Notes: generated by a model from the letters alone, not told the origin. 64,000 nt of DNA from Rhizoclosmatium globosum (GCA_002104985.1 MCGO01000024.1:1-64000), one strand, 5' to 3'; counted from the first letter of the stretch, positions 22,336 through 33,735 are shown. Program-made: numbers and translations.

Positions 22336-25144
22336 TCACCACACTTCCACCTCACTCTCATAATCTACATCCTCACTGTCATCATCGTCGCTCTCGCTTT
22401 CCTCAGACTGCAAGTTGACTTCCTCTGCTTCTACACCCTCTCTTTCCTCTTCCTCGACCTCTTCCTCCTCTACATCGTCCTCCTGCTGCGCAGCTTGCTG
22501 GTCCTCAGTCAAGTCTCCTTCTCTCCCTTTCCTGTACTCAGCAACAAAGCTTTGGAGGTCGGCCCACCACCCACTCAATTCAATTTTCGACTTCAAGTCA
22601 ATGAGCCGCCCTCTCCCTACCACTTCCACATCCTTCGATTTCAGGAATGCTTTCATTTCTTTTACCATTGGAGCTCTGGAAACGTTGGAGGGTCCTTTGC
22701 GACGTGCCTTGGTTACACGTTCAGCTACCATTCTCTCCACAGCAGATCCTGTTCCCAATTTCCGCTTCAGTGACTTTCCTTTGCCAGGTCTTGGTTTGGC
22801 AGAGGAACGGAGAGTCCGTTTCTTAGGGATCTGGCCTTCGTGAAACGCAGCTTCAGCCCTGGCTACAACTTGAACATCATCCCATCCCAGTGGATTGTTG
22901 GCTGCCTCTCTTGCTGCTGCAGCAACAGCATTTCTTGCCTCTGTCATTGCAGCAACGATTTTTCCTGGCGGCATTCCAACAGCAGTAATCAATACAGCGG
23001 CTTGGGCCGCCTCCTCCTTTTCTTTCAATTCCGCAGCTTGTTTTGCGGCACGTTCAGCCTTCCGAAAACGAGCTGCAACAATGAAATCTGGATCCAAAGC
23101 TTTGTCCAGGTAAATGTCGTTCCATCCTCTTTGAATGATGTTCTTTCCATCGTCACCAATCTCTTCCAATCTGTTACAGGCCCTTTCTGTCCAGTCCACA
23201 GCCAAATCCTTCAACGAATCCATTCTTAAGCGTCGCTTCAATGCTGCAATTCGATTTGCTTCTGCTTCAAGGGGTGGTAATCCTGCTGCCAAGTCAGCCG
23301 CTTTTTGCTCCTTCAAATCAGTCAAAACTCTGAATATGAATGAGCTTGTAAGGTTTTTCAGCATGTCTTTCAATGGCTTATGGAGATGTGTGTCATTGAT
23401 CTGTTGATTATTTGAAATAAATGCTTGCACTGATCAAAAAAACTCACCTGATATGTCCCTGTTCCTCCAGCTGGAATAAAAAATAGAAGCATTCCAGGAC
23501 ATTTCTCCTTGATTTCGGATCGAAATTTGGCAGTGAGATTCACAGGCCAGCAATCAAGCAAGAGAACGCAAAGAAAAGAGGTTACATCCGCAACAGAAAT
23601 TCTGCGGCGAGAAGCCTCCTTTTCCTTCAAAACAGTGTAGATTCGTACCACAAATCCAACTTTGGTGTCATGATCACACCAATGATTGCTTGTTTTGTGG
23701 AAAACAAAACGAGGAAACAATTCTCGGGTTTCTTGCGATGGCAAACTGCGATCAGTCTTTCCAGCAAGGATCATGTGAATTGCAACAACGTTTCCAGTTG
23801 CGTCCACTGCAAGATTTCCAGTGTATTGGCGTTTATCCTTGGGAAACATCGATTCCACATGTTTTGACCCTTTCAACTCCCATTTCCTGTCGCCTTGTGG
23901 GATGAGATGCGCCCCATATTCATCGCAGCAAACTAGGTGGGTCAAAGGCATGCCATTGGCAATAAGAATGGCCAACTCGTCCAACAACAAGCCAAACAAC
24001 CTCTCCTGCTCAACAACTCCCATTTCCTGTCGCCTTGTGGGATGAGATGCGCCCCATATTCATCGCAGCAAACTAGGTGGGTCAAAGGCATGCCATTGGC
24101 AATAAGAATGGCCAACTCGTCCAACAACAAGCCAAACAACCTCTCCTGCTCAACAACTTGGGCAGCAGTAGCCTTAGAACCAGTCACACGACGATTACAA
24201 AATTGCGCTTCTGATAGTAGGAACCAATAGGCGCACGTGGAGCTTGGAGTCCAATCAGGCTCAAATGGGTAGTGACGCTTGTGCACTTGATTGGCAAACG
24301 CCGCCACAATCTCAACACCAAACCCTGGATAGTCCTTGTGCTCAATACAAAGGGCAACAAGTTCGGCAGCTGCGACAGGACCCAACTTCATACGATCAGA
24401 AGGTGGTTCCAATTGGGCCTTTCGCTGGGCTCTCTCCTTTGCAGCAACAACAACAGCTTCGACCAGATTTGGCTTGACTCTCAATGCCTGACGCTTCCAC
24501 TTTACAGCAAGGGGGCCATTTGATCCCCAATTATTGGCATGACATTCATTGTAAAGTGTAATGTACCGTTTTCGATAATCCCCAGCAGTTGAACGAGCAA
24601 CAGTAATATTGTACGCTACTTGTATATCCGTAATCCACTGATCAATAGTTTTAAACCCGATGTGAGAGCCTAATGACAGTTTTAGTTTGACATTGACGTG
24701 GAGACGGAACTCACCATCTCCAGCCCAAAAATGCCACTTCTCGTCATACAACTTCTGGACAGATGGGTCTTTTGAGTAATATGTCTTTGGTTCAGAGTTT
24801 TCTGTATGCTTGCTTGCAAAAGTTGCTGGGGGTAGTGCAGGAAGGTCCTGCTCTGCATACCACTCTGCCACAGTTTGGGGACCATCCAAAGCCATGTATT
24901 CTTTCAAAAGCTCGCCACGTTTAGCAACCTTTTCCAGGTAGTCTTTTGTTGGCCGTCCGACCAGAACAGCAGTTGGGAGGTTCAGTTTTTCCGTGAAGAA
25001 CTCAAATGCAGCTCTTTTCTTGGCAGCCGCGGCATTTTGAGCTACTTGCTCGGGTGTTGGGGCAAAATTTGGCGCGACGCCCTTTCCCCTCGCAAGAAAT
25101 GCCTTCATCATTTTGACGTTTGTTGGTTTGGCGGAAAACGTCAA
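22336..25144 (-). pseudogene. DDE-type (pogo/Tigger-like) transposase, disrupted by a 140-bp tandem duplication
   Basis: The gene starts at the ATG at 25114 or an in-frame codon just before it, and runs to 22336. Two introns fit: 45 bp near 24672-24716 (phase-neutral) and about 49 bp near 23400-23448. A DNA-binding-like N-terminal part precedes the DDE core. Candidate acidic residues are the D of CCDEYGAHLIP, the D of LLLDCWPVN and the D of NDTHLHKPLK, which follows GTYQ across an intron. An alanine/lysine-rich tail ends in a long acidic stretch. A perfect 140-bp tandem duplication (23881-24160) shifts the frame inside the catalytic core, between the first and second halves. Without an alternative, the product would be truncated and inactive. 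Confidence 0.8.
23881..24160. repeat. 140-bp perfect tandem duplication inside the transposase
   Basis: The 140 bp starting CATTTCCTGTCGCC at 23881 are repeated at 24021 with no mismatch until the last base or two. Because 140 is not a multiple of 3, the transposase frame is lost. It is either a very recent duplication or an assembly artefact. Confidence 0.92.
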
Positions 25145-25365
25145 AACAAATAATAAAAAAGTCGGATTACATATTTAAGGGATTATTTTTGTCGGATTAA
25201 GACAGGAAGATATTTAATTTCTTGTCCGGGAAAATGCAGTGAATACGGTAGATTATTTAATAGTTTTCTACACAATTCCTTATTTGGTACTTTTCATGAA
25301 TAAATTTAGAAAAATACCATTCGTCCTAGGGTTATATATTCACAGTTACTAACTGTAAACAATAA

Positions 25366-26229
25366 TTAAAATACTAATGAATAACCAAACATCTTAGCCA
25401 TAAGCCACAATGTATCCTGGAAAGAAATTGGAGCTCTTGGTTTTTCCCAGCCTTCTGGCAGCTTTTCTTGAATAACAAAGTCATTAATGTAGCTTACAGG
25501 AATACGATCAGCTATTCAATCCAAGAGGTTAGCCTCAGCGATCTTTCTTCAGTCACAAACCTTTCCCACCCAAGACCAGCCACAAAATCGCATTCTCAGA
25601 CCATGAGATCTTCCCAATTTGCAAATCATATGTGATATCTGGATTCTTTGATTTCGCTTCATAATAACGTCGAGCCTTGTACTTGGCCAAGTCTGTCCAG
25701 GAAACGAACTCATGGTTTCCAGGCGCCGCAGAAACAAAGTTATCCACCATTTCTTTCTGTGGAGCCGTATTATTGCCCTCAAATAAATCGTGATGGAACA
25801 ACGAGACGTCGTGTTCGAGTTTGTTGTGTTGAGCAAGGTCAGAAAGGTTGATGCAAGGAACGCCATCCTTTTCTTGGCCGTGTTTGCGGATTCCTAATTT
25901 GTGGTCTGGATTCATGACTGTCGAAGAGAGGCTACATATATTGTATTGACAAAGTTGGTCAGATGTCGAAATTTGCTTCAGACACAGATACTCACAACGT
26001 TGCCAGTGAGTCTGCTAGGTTGTACTGTTGCATCAGTGCGCTCTTGAGCATTTCTTCAGTGATACACTTTCCATCGCGAGACCTAATAACAGTAATAAGG
26101 GTTGAAGTGAATTTGAGTGTCCCCGATCTGCTCTTACAAGTGCCCATGGTTGGCAAGCACATTGAGAGCTGGGCACGGGGAGCGCACGTCTCCTTCTCCT
26201 GCCTTCTTGAACGTGCCTTTTGCTTCCAT
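25366..26229 (-). CDS. Chloroperoxidase-like heme-thiolate peroxidase (Peroxidase_2)
   Basis: Exons 26138-26229, 25996-26082, 25561-25931 and 25366-25511 join in phase to 231 residues. The family motifs are complete: SPCPALN.LANHGHL, in which the Cys is the proximal heme ligand; D.GK.ITEEML; LGIRKHG..KDGVPCINLS.L..HN; EHD with the acid-base Glu; and a C-terminal IP..Y...F...EKLPEGW. Enzymes of this family use hydrogen peroxide for halogenation, peroxidation or peroxygenation. The protein begins MEAKGTFKKAGEG and has no signal peptide, so it is probably intracellular, unlike the secreted classical enzymes. The frame is intact. It lies just outside the transposon. Confidence 0.88.
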
Positions 26230-26405
26230 TTTCCAGATTCTTTTTAAAAGGGGCTTATAAATCGTTTTTCAAACATGAGACTAATCAGAAACTCCTATCT
26301 TAATGTTCTCTTCTTCACACCAAATAAATTGAGACAGAATAATGATTCACTTTTATTGGGTGACATATTTGACGAGGTCATTAAATGCTTCCTTGCAACT
26401 TCAAA

Positions 26406-27596
26406 TTACTCCGATCCCAATCTCTGCCCAGAAGTTCCCCAATTGTATCCCTGTCTCTGACGCACTCCATCATTTGAACCGCCTCCAGAACCACCAGCAG
26501 CAGCAGCGGCAGCAGGACGATTAGTAGCAGCACCACCAAACCAACCTCGACCCGCAGTTGGAGCCCCGGCCGCAGGAGCACCACCCAATCTTTGGCCACG
26601 ACCACTCATTCCCGCTGATGATCCTCCAACACCACCCATACCTCTAGCCAATGGATCCTCCCAACAAGAGAATACAAAAATGCCGGCGTGCTAATCAACC
26701 GCGCTCCACCGTTATTTTCAGGGTAGATTGTATCGAAAAAGTAGTACAAGTGACCGGCAAAGATTCCAATGAGTTTTGGGATGGGTGGGAAGGGAGCACC
26801 GGTGAGGAAGTCGAAGATGATGTAAACCCATGGAAGGAAGAGAGCCTATGGCGTAAAAAATTCTGATGAGTTCAAATAAACAGAGGTCGAAGAGTTTGAA
26901 GAGGAAGAAAAGATGATGGTAGGGTTGACGCGTCAAAGAGGCTCGATCTTCAACACTTGACAGTTCCGTAATCCGACAGGCCGTAATAAACAATCCCAAT
27001 GCACGTCAACCACGACAGCTTCTCGGACAATCATGTACCTTGAATCTCAGACCGAAAAAGAACGAGACTTCCTGTTCCTTGTTGTTCATTGACCAAACGT
27101 ACAGCATGGAAACAACAAGCGACTCCAACAAAATGATTTCGCCCATATAGAGCGAGACTGGCAGAATAGCAGCCATAGCGAAAAGAACAAAGAAGAGGTA
27201 GTCAGCTTTTCTGCCATTAAACTGCGGAGAAGTCTCCAACTGCCACGAATAAGTGTAGAGAAAGTAAAGGAGAGTAAGGTATCCGTAGTTGAGAGGGTAC
27301 CTATCCAGAAGGCACAGTAGGTTAAATGCCACGTATGATTCACAACTTGAACAAGTAACTCACCACACGAACGCCGTCACCAACCGCCACACTTCCAATC
27401 CAGGATAAATCTTGTTTCCAAAGAGAACAAAGAGCCGCGGATCAACCACCTTTGCCCCCGCAGCAAGCGACAGTGCGAACGACGATGCAAACAGTGATCG
27501 GGTAATCAGTGGAATAGACTCAAACCAGGCCTTTGCATCGTCCAACGGCGATCGGGGTGCGAGATTGTTGTTGTTTCCTGGCTGGTTACCGTTCAT
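26406..27596 (-). CDS. Derlin, ER-associated degradation membrane protein
   Basis: Exons 27364-27596, 27039-27300 and 26406-26845. Derlins are rhomboid-like pseudoproteases that move misfolded ER proteins to the cytosol. Seen are WF.SIPLITRSLFA, IYPGLEVWRLVTAF, YSWQLE....F.GRKADYLF, SMLYVW and RF.ALFLPWV.I.FD, all derlin landmarks. The C-terminal tail is Gly/Ala-rich and ends GYNWGTSGQRLG, the SHP box that binds the Cdc48/p97 ATPase. The frame changes by one base near 26665-26690, between FLYS and the Gly-rich tail, with no splice site there. This is more likely a base-call error than loss of function. The start codon is 35 bp from that of the divergent neighbour. Confidence 0.88.
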
Positions 27597-27631
27597 TTGT
27601 TGGTTTTTAAAGAGATTAAATTGTGGAACGA

Positions 27632-28200
27632 ATGCTATCCAACCTCCAAAAAACCACTCTTGATCCAAAGGCTGTCTTTCTTGGGCCAAAGACAATCCCC
27701 CATTTGGCCTTTGATGCTCCTTCAGGCCTCCTTCATCAGCTAGAATCGCTGATTGGCCCCACTAGCTCGTCAACCACGTTCCACATTCCTCTTGCCTCTC
27801 TAAAAGAATCAGCTCCGCCTCTGATTCCAGCAAAACTAAGTGCAGCAATAACTCTTATTCAGCAACTTTCGACCCGGTTAAGTGCTCTGAAGTCATCTTT
27901 CTCAATAGAAACAATAACATTCCTGCTCGCTCCTGACATTGGACATCCTCTTCTTCGTGTCGATATTCCCCTTAAAGATTCTTCGGACATTTCCTGGACA
28001 TTTCATCTGCCCTTCCGCATGGCCCTCCATCGAAAAACCTTCCTTTGAACTGCAAACTAGTTGCATACGTTACTGCAAAAGCTGAAGCTCAAGCCCTCCT
28101 CACAGAAGTTCGGTACTCGATAGAATTTCTGCTTCCAAATCGATATAATTGGACAGATATTTCGTCCCTATGTCTTCCAATTCAAATATTGGCAGAATAA
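27632..28200 (+). CDS. Conserved-looking small protein, unrecognised
   Basis: From the ATG at 27632 a frame runs to about 28025, beginning MLSNLQKTTLDPKAVFLGPK. The coding signal then continues in another frame (NCKLVAYVTAKAE... to the stop at 28200), so one base is probably lost or gained near the GAAAAACC run at 28031. The joined protein would have about 189 residues, with no signal peptide or membrane helix. The fold appears alternating helix and strand. It diverges from derlin across 35 bp, so co-expression is plausible. I do not recognise it. Confidence 0.55.
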
Positions 28201-28224
28201 AGCAGTCTTCACGAGTTAAAACCT

Positions 28225-30032
28225 TTAATGTCCATTTATTGGTGTTTTATCTTTAAACCTATACTATTTATATTCCATAATTCAACTCATCTAACAGACT
28301 CTGGAAGCGCCAGTTCCACAACAGGTGTTCAATCCACACACAGTGTACACAGCGTCAACACAAGTAGCCTTGCTAACGCTGTTGGACCATCCAACCTGAG
28401 TACAGTGGGGGTAAACTGCTCCAATTTGGGCAATGCATGGATCACATGAAGCTGGGAGTAAGTTTCCAGTGGTACATGGGGAGTGTGGGCAGTTCAAGAA
28501 TGGAGTTCCAGCCGCAGTTGTGGTCTTCACGACAGCAGCAGTAGATGTAGTCTTAACTCCAGCAGCAGTAGTTGTGGTCTTAACACCTCCAGCAGTGGTC
28601 GTGGTCTTAACGACAGCAGCGGTAGTGGTGGTGGTGGTGGTTGTAGTTGTTGCAACAGATCCACTTGGTGGAATGACTCCGTTTGGACCTTGCGCGTAGA
28701 TAATACTGCTTCCACAGGCACTGGTAGAACCAGACATGGAATAGGAAGATGGCTTGGCGATCTGTCCTCCTCCAACACCAATCAACGAAAGGTGGATTTC
28801 GTTCACGTATGATCCAGTGCAAAGGTACTGAACGTTAACACCAGGGTATTGTGCCTGGATAGCAGAAGTCATGGCCGAAGCGGAGTAAGTGCTTCCGTCT
28901 GGTTTGATTCCAGCATTCCACAAGGCAGCGTACACGTCGTAAGTCTTGCGCACAGCCAAAGCATCTCCAAAGAACTTTTGAACATCAGCTCCGTTGGATC
29001 CAACACACGCGGTGTTTGCGGTAGAGTAACAGGTTCCGTGAACACCCCATTCGTGAACCCAGAAAGCGTCGTAGGACGCGATATCAGTTCCCTTGTAAGA
29101 AATCCAGTATGTAATCATGTCGTTGTAAATCGGAGAACCAGAGACTAACGACTGGATGCTCGAGTACTGACGGGAACTGTCACAACCAGTCTTTGATGGC
29201 TCCGTTCCGGAACAGGTGTCAGGCCATAAACCTGATATCCCCAACAAATAAATCAGTATTATGAATCAATGAAACTCCAAGCAACGTACCGTGCAGAGTC
29301 CATGTGGCATCAGGAGCACTTGCCAAGATTCCAGAACCACAACTGTTTGCAGCGCACCATCCAGGCAACCACTGAATAGAAAGAACAAGCTTTCCGTTGT
29401 CTGGTACACAGCACGAGTCAGTGGTACCAGAACATGACACACTCGAAGCAGAGCAAGAAGCAGCTCTGGCAAACAAAGAGTCAAGTGGCGCAGCTTGGGT
29501 GGTGGCAACAGCAAGAGCAAGAACAGTTGCAAAGATCATCTTTTAGGGATACTTTCGTTTCGGAGAATCCATGGACCATTCTTGTATGTTTCGTTCACAC
29601 AAGCCTGCTTTGTGCGCGTGACCGATTTGGTGCACACGCCACGTCTGATATGGGCACGCACACACCAAGACGAGGGCACGCACCAATTCATATCAAAGCT
29701 TGTGAAGGCATATAATATGAGAACGAGATATTTCTCGTCTACTCTTCACTTCTTGTGCTCGCTAGGTTGGTTGGGTGGAGGAAGTGGCTTCGAGTGAAGC
29801 CGCTTTGCCTTTCAAATTCTTAATTAAGGATTTTAGCTGCGTCCATATCACAGACTCCATTTCAATAAGCATAATAGAGGTATAAATACAGTTTTCGTCT
29901 GTTGACATGCAGTGAATAGCATGGATGCAACTGTAGATCTTTGCTAAGATTTAATCAAAACTGGCCGCCAAGCACCAAAGTCAACAAAATTTTAATTATC
30001 TGATAAAAAAAGTGTGATATCTGATATGCCAA
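28225..30032 (-). repeat. Right arm of large inverted duplication (RNase T2 unit)
   Basis: Reverse-complement partner of about 18118-19850. Shared flank includes AAGCCGCTT...AATTCTTAATTAAGG, CAATTCATATCAAAGCTTG and, at the far end, TGATATGCCAAGAA. Roughly 8.4 kb of other sequence, including the transposon, derlin and chloroperoxidase genes, lies between the arms. Confidence 0.8.
28291..29539 (-). CDS. Secreted RNase T2, copy 2 (inverted)
   Basis: Exons 29290-29539 and 28291-29231 join to 396 residues. Signal peptide, CAS I (LHGLWPDTC), CAS II (FWVHEWGVHGTC) and the Cys-rich tail match copy 1 at 18607-19783, with a handful of substitutions in the first exon. The Thr-rich linker is 24 residues longer, with a run of ten consecutive threonines and extra KTTTTA units, so the linker changes length faster than the enzyme. 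Both catalytic histidines are present and the frame is intact. It lies in the right arm of the inverted duplication. Confidence 0.93.
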
Positions 30033-30109
30033 GAACTGCTTCTTCTTCATCTGTTGTAATACCTCATACTCTTGAATTAATTGGAGGGAGGAACACATCA
30101 GTGCCCCTC

Positions 30110-30650
30110 GGCCTAATATTCATAGATGAGGTTTCCTTGGGACATGGTGGTCTCCTTCCAACACAGTCGAATCGAATGTAGCTGACGCACTCAAGTTCTT
30201 CAATGATGTGTTGTCAGTTCATCAAAAGTTAGATGTTTTCACTGCTTTGGGAAATACTGGAATCAAACCTGACGGAAACATTTAGAACATGGATGACATG
30301 ACTGCGGCTATTCATGCCAGTTCCATTGCAAGAAATCCAGCACTTGACCAAGTCGGTGTAGGTACCGGTAACGGAAAGCATATCGTTCTTGTCAAATGTA
30401 TCTGACAACAACCCTAAAGAACACAAGCAAAGCAATGCTGATCATTTGGATGGACTATGTGGCTTGAGGAGCGCTACGAAGTACGTCGCCGCAGAGTCGT
30501 TTGCGGCGCACCATTGCCAACCTCAAAAGGACGAAGTTTCGATTTTAAGTCAGTCGACACAGCCAGTGGTAAAGTACATGGACACTGGACGCAGCACACG
30601 AAACGTCTCTGGCAAGCAAAACATCAATTAGAAAAGCTTCGATAGACGTA
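30110..30650. pseudogene. Scrambled RNase T2 relic
   Basis: Plus-strand 30120-30330 resembles the RNase T2 middle part (ADALKFFND, KLDVFTALGNTGIKPDGN, MDDMTAAI) but lacks a frame and has an in-frame stop. At 30320-30400 the minus strand resembles the segment YTDLVKCWIS.NGT, and at 30465-30520 it resembles the W.WCAAN region. The pieces point in different directions, so the copy was rearranged as well as mutated. It is closest to the copy at 31084-32243. Confidence 0.7.
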
Positions 30651-31083
30651 GAAGTGATGGCAATAAAGATTGCACGGATCGTGTTAGGATTGATTTCGCT
30701 TTATGTAAGCTTTTTCGTTGTTCATACAAGCCGAAGGTACGGCTTTTTTGTACACGCGCCAGATCTGAAAGTCGCCATATGGAGTAAATGGCTGGCATGG
30801 GCCTATTAATTAGAAGAATTGCAGGTTTTACTTTCGCTTTGAGATAAGTAATTTGACATGTCCCGGGAATCTACTTTTTCTACTTTGCGATCTCTGTTGA
30901 ATAGAAACGGTATTTATAAGCAGAAGATTTAATCAGAACTCACACCACACAAAAAATGTAATAATCGACATAAATTTTAATTAACTGATATGGCACTGAC
31001 AAAGCACTGATATACCAAGAATCTCTTTTCATCGTTTATAGTTTATTTCATGTACTTTCCCATCCAATCTAATTTTCTTAACA

Positions 31084-32243
31084 TTACGCACAAGCATCTA
31101 ACCCACAAACGCTGGAAACCAATCCAACACAGTATTTCTTCCACCCAATGTATCCACAGTGATAATCGGCAGCGGCAATCTTGGAAAGACAGCCAGTTGG
31201 ATCACAAGAGAAATCGGTGAACTTGTTTCCTGGCTCACACGGAGATCTTGGACAGTTTGCAGCAAAACCAGCTCCACTGGAAGGAGTAGTGACTGGAGGA
31301 ACGACAACATCGGTAGTCTTTGGTGGAATAACAACGTTGGTTGTTGTCTTGGTAGGAACAACACCACCACCATTAGAAGGAGGAACAACTCCATTGGGAC
31401 CCTCGGCGTAAATCACGGTAGCTCCACACTCCTTATTTGATCCAAGCAACGGGTAAGATTGTGGTTTGGCAATCTGTCCACCTCCAACACCAATCAAAGA
31501 AAGCTGCATTTCATTCACGTAGTCTCCAGTACAAAGATACTGTACATTCACGCCAGGGAAGGCACTTTGAATAGCCGCAGTCATGTCATCTGTGTTGTAA
31601 GTGTTTCCATCGGGCTTAATTCCAGCATTCCACAAGGCAGAGTAAACATCAAACTTCTGACGAACGGCCAACGCATCAGAGAAGAACTTGAGCACGTCAG
31701 CACCATTGGATCCAACACACGCAGTATTGGCAGTGGAGTAACAAGTTCCATGCACACCCCATTCGTGAACCCAGAACGAGTTGTAAGAAGCAATGTCGGT
31801 TCCCTTGTAAGAAATCCAGTACTTGACCAAGTCATCGTAAATCGCAGTTCCGGTGAGCATATCGTTGATGTTCTGGTACTGGCGAGCATTATCACAACCA
31901 TTCTTTGGAGGCTGTGTTCCCGCACAGGTGTCAGGCCATAATCCTTGAACGATAATGAGCAATCATATCAAAATAATATTAATGATGTGAACTTACCGTG
32001 GATGGACCAAGTAGCCTCCGGGGCACTTGGAAGAATATCAGCAGCACAATTATTGGCAGCACACCATCCTGGCAACCACTGAATAGAAAGCACAAGTTTT
32101 CCATTCGATGGAACACAGCAAACGTTTGGCTTTCCCTGGCAAGCAACTGCGTTCACAGAGCAGGATGGAGCAACACGGCCAAACAAGGCGTCAAGAGGCA
32201 TGGCCTGTGCAAGTGCAGCCGCAGACAGGAGTGAGAAGATCAT
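31084..32243 (-). CDS. Secreted RNase T2, copy 3 (diverged)
   Basis: Exons 31997-32243 and 31084-31943 join to 368 residues. The signal peptide is MIFSLLSAAALAQA. CAS I is IHGLWPDTC across the intron, and CAS II is FWVHEWGVHGTC. The linker differs from copies 1 and 2: it is rich in Val, Pro and Thr (VVPTKTTTNVVIPPKTT) rather than pure Thr repeats, and the Cys-rich tail ends CGLDACA. Protein divergence is clearly greater than between copies 1 and 2, so it is an older duplicate. The intron position is identical. The frame is intact. Confidence 0.92.
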
Positions 32244-32619
32244 TGAGGGGCTTTTTTTTTCGAAGTGAGAGGAAGCCCCAAGCAAGCTGGATTTTAAGGC
32301 CTGATAAGCCTCATTAGTTTTCGTTTTGGGCCATTCGCCAAGAGATTTTGAGTTGACGAAGGGCACGCACAAAAGTGAATTCACCCAAACTTAAGTCCCC
32401 AGCGATTTCTGTCGCATAACAGTTGCCAAATATGTCTTATTTGGACATTGCCTTCAAGGGTAGCTGGGGAAAACCTCTTAAAGTACAACATCATGGACAC
32501 GGAAAGGGCACGCGCATCGAGAGCTTAATCAATCTGATCTTGAAATAAGTATTCTTAACGAATATAAATTGAAAAAGAGGAATATACCCGAAATAGAAAC
32601 TTTCGTTTCTGTATCAAAA
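32244..32619. other. Promoter-like intergenic stretch
   Basis: Divergent interval between RNase T2 copy 3 and the first Ost-alpha-like gene. It contains TTTTTTTT just upstream of the RNase start and a stretch with TATAAA-like sequence near 32565. No coding frame was found. Confidence 0.4.
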
Positions 32620-33735
32620 ATGTCTACCGCCCTCGACAAGCTCCAAGAGCTCGCGGGGCCAAAAAAGTCCTGCACGGTACAGCATTGGTTATGCAACATG
32701 AATCAGCTTAACTTCTTCTAATTCAGACTACCACTGTCGATTTCGTTAATTTCAAGTCAGTGCCCTTCATCGTCCTGTCTCTTGTTATGGTTGCAGCCAT
32801 CGCAATTTCCATCACTTCCATCATTCTCCACTTTATCAACTTCAACAAGCCATCACAACAGATCTATGTCATTGCCATTATTCTCATTGTGCCTGTTTAT
32901 GAGTCTCTTTCCTGGAGCGCTTTCACGTTTGTTTCTATTTTCAGACAACTATCGCTCATAAACACCAAACACTCAACACACAGATTGGAAGAGGGAAGAA
33001 GAGCGGATAACTTGATTATGGTTCGCGATGCGTATGATGCTGTAATCATTTACGCGTTCTGTGAGTTACTGTTTTTGTCAAATCCAGCTGAAACGTCTAT
33101 CCAGACAACCTCCTTCTACAATACATTGGTCCAACAACTGCCTCTCAAAAAGAAGCGCTCGCAAGAAAGCAGCCTTCGTGGATTCCATTCCTCGGTCCCT
33201 GCTGGAAAATCGCATACGACCCAACAACCCCCAACTATCTTTGGTTCAACAACCTTCTGGTGATCCAGTTTGTGCTCATCAAATTCGGAATGACTATTTT
33301 GTCGCTTGTGTTTCAATTCCAATTGGATAATTGTGCGGATGCAACCAACTTAAAGTATGGGAACCCGTGGTATGTGTGTGCACAGTTTATTTCTCTACCA
33401 CTTGCATTGTATGGCATTGTCGCAATTTATCATCCGTTCCATGAGGAAGTTTCAAGATTTTATGCTGTTCAGAAGGTTCGTTTTGGCTTGTGTTGATGAA
33501 ATCTGATTGCAGGCCGTAAAAATAGTTTGTTGCGGTCAAGGGTGTCATCTTGTTTGGATTCTTGCAAGATATGATATGCTCGCTCTTTACAAGTCCAACA
33601 AATCAGTTTGGAGGGAAACTGGACTCTCACAAGAATTGAAGCGTTTTTGATGTGTGTCGAGATGCTGATTTTGGCTGTCGTCCTATGTTTTACTTTTCGC
33701 ACCGCGAGTATTCTGCTGAGATATTGAATGAGCAG
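32620..33735 (+). CDS. Ost-alpha/TMEM184-type membrane protein, first of two (frame broken at 3' end)
   Basis: Exons 32620-32676, 32727-33060 and 33105-33475 join in phase; a fourth begins at 33513. The family (DUF300) are seven-helix proteins linked to solute transport or membrane trafficking. Seen are the first helix, the basic-proline loop NFNKPSQQIYVI, VPVYESLSW, the motif RDAYDAVIIYAF (family R-D-x-Y-x-A), IGP, and later helices. In exon 4 the frame needs a base removed near 33527 (GTTTGTT) and again near 33615 (GGGAAACTGG), after which CVEMLI and a stop at 33735 follow. Both sites are short runs, so errors are likely. The neighbouring paralogue lies 375 bp downstream. Confidence 0.75.

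Larger units (their letters stand above)
22193..25248 (-). mobile_element. Tc1/mariner-pogo-type DNA transposon with TIRs and TA duplication
   Basis: The element begins CCGTATTTACT at 22193 and ends, on the reverse strand, with CCGTATTCACT at 25248, a terminal inverted repeat with one mismatch in 11. Both ends are flanked by TA (22191-22192 and 25249-25250), the target-site duplication of this superfamily. TCGGATT motifs recur under both ends (near 22257, 22287, 25163 and 25191). It is 3056 bp long and holds one minus-strand transposase gene. Confidence 0.85.

Noticed and set aside
22415..22843. Ser-rich plus-strand frame inside the transposon
   Set aside because: Mirror of the acidic C-terminal tail of the transposase; no independent motif.
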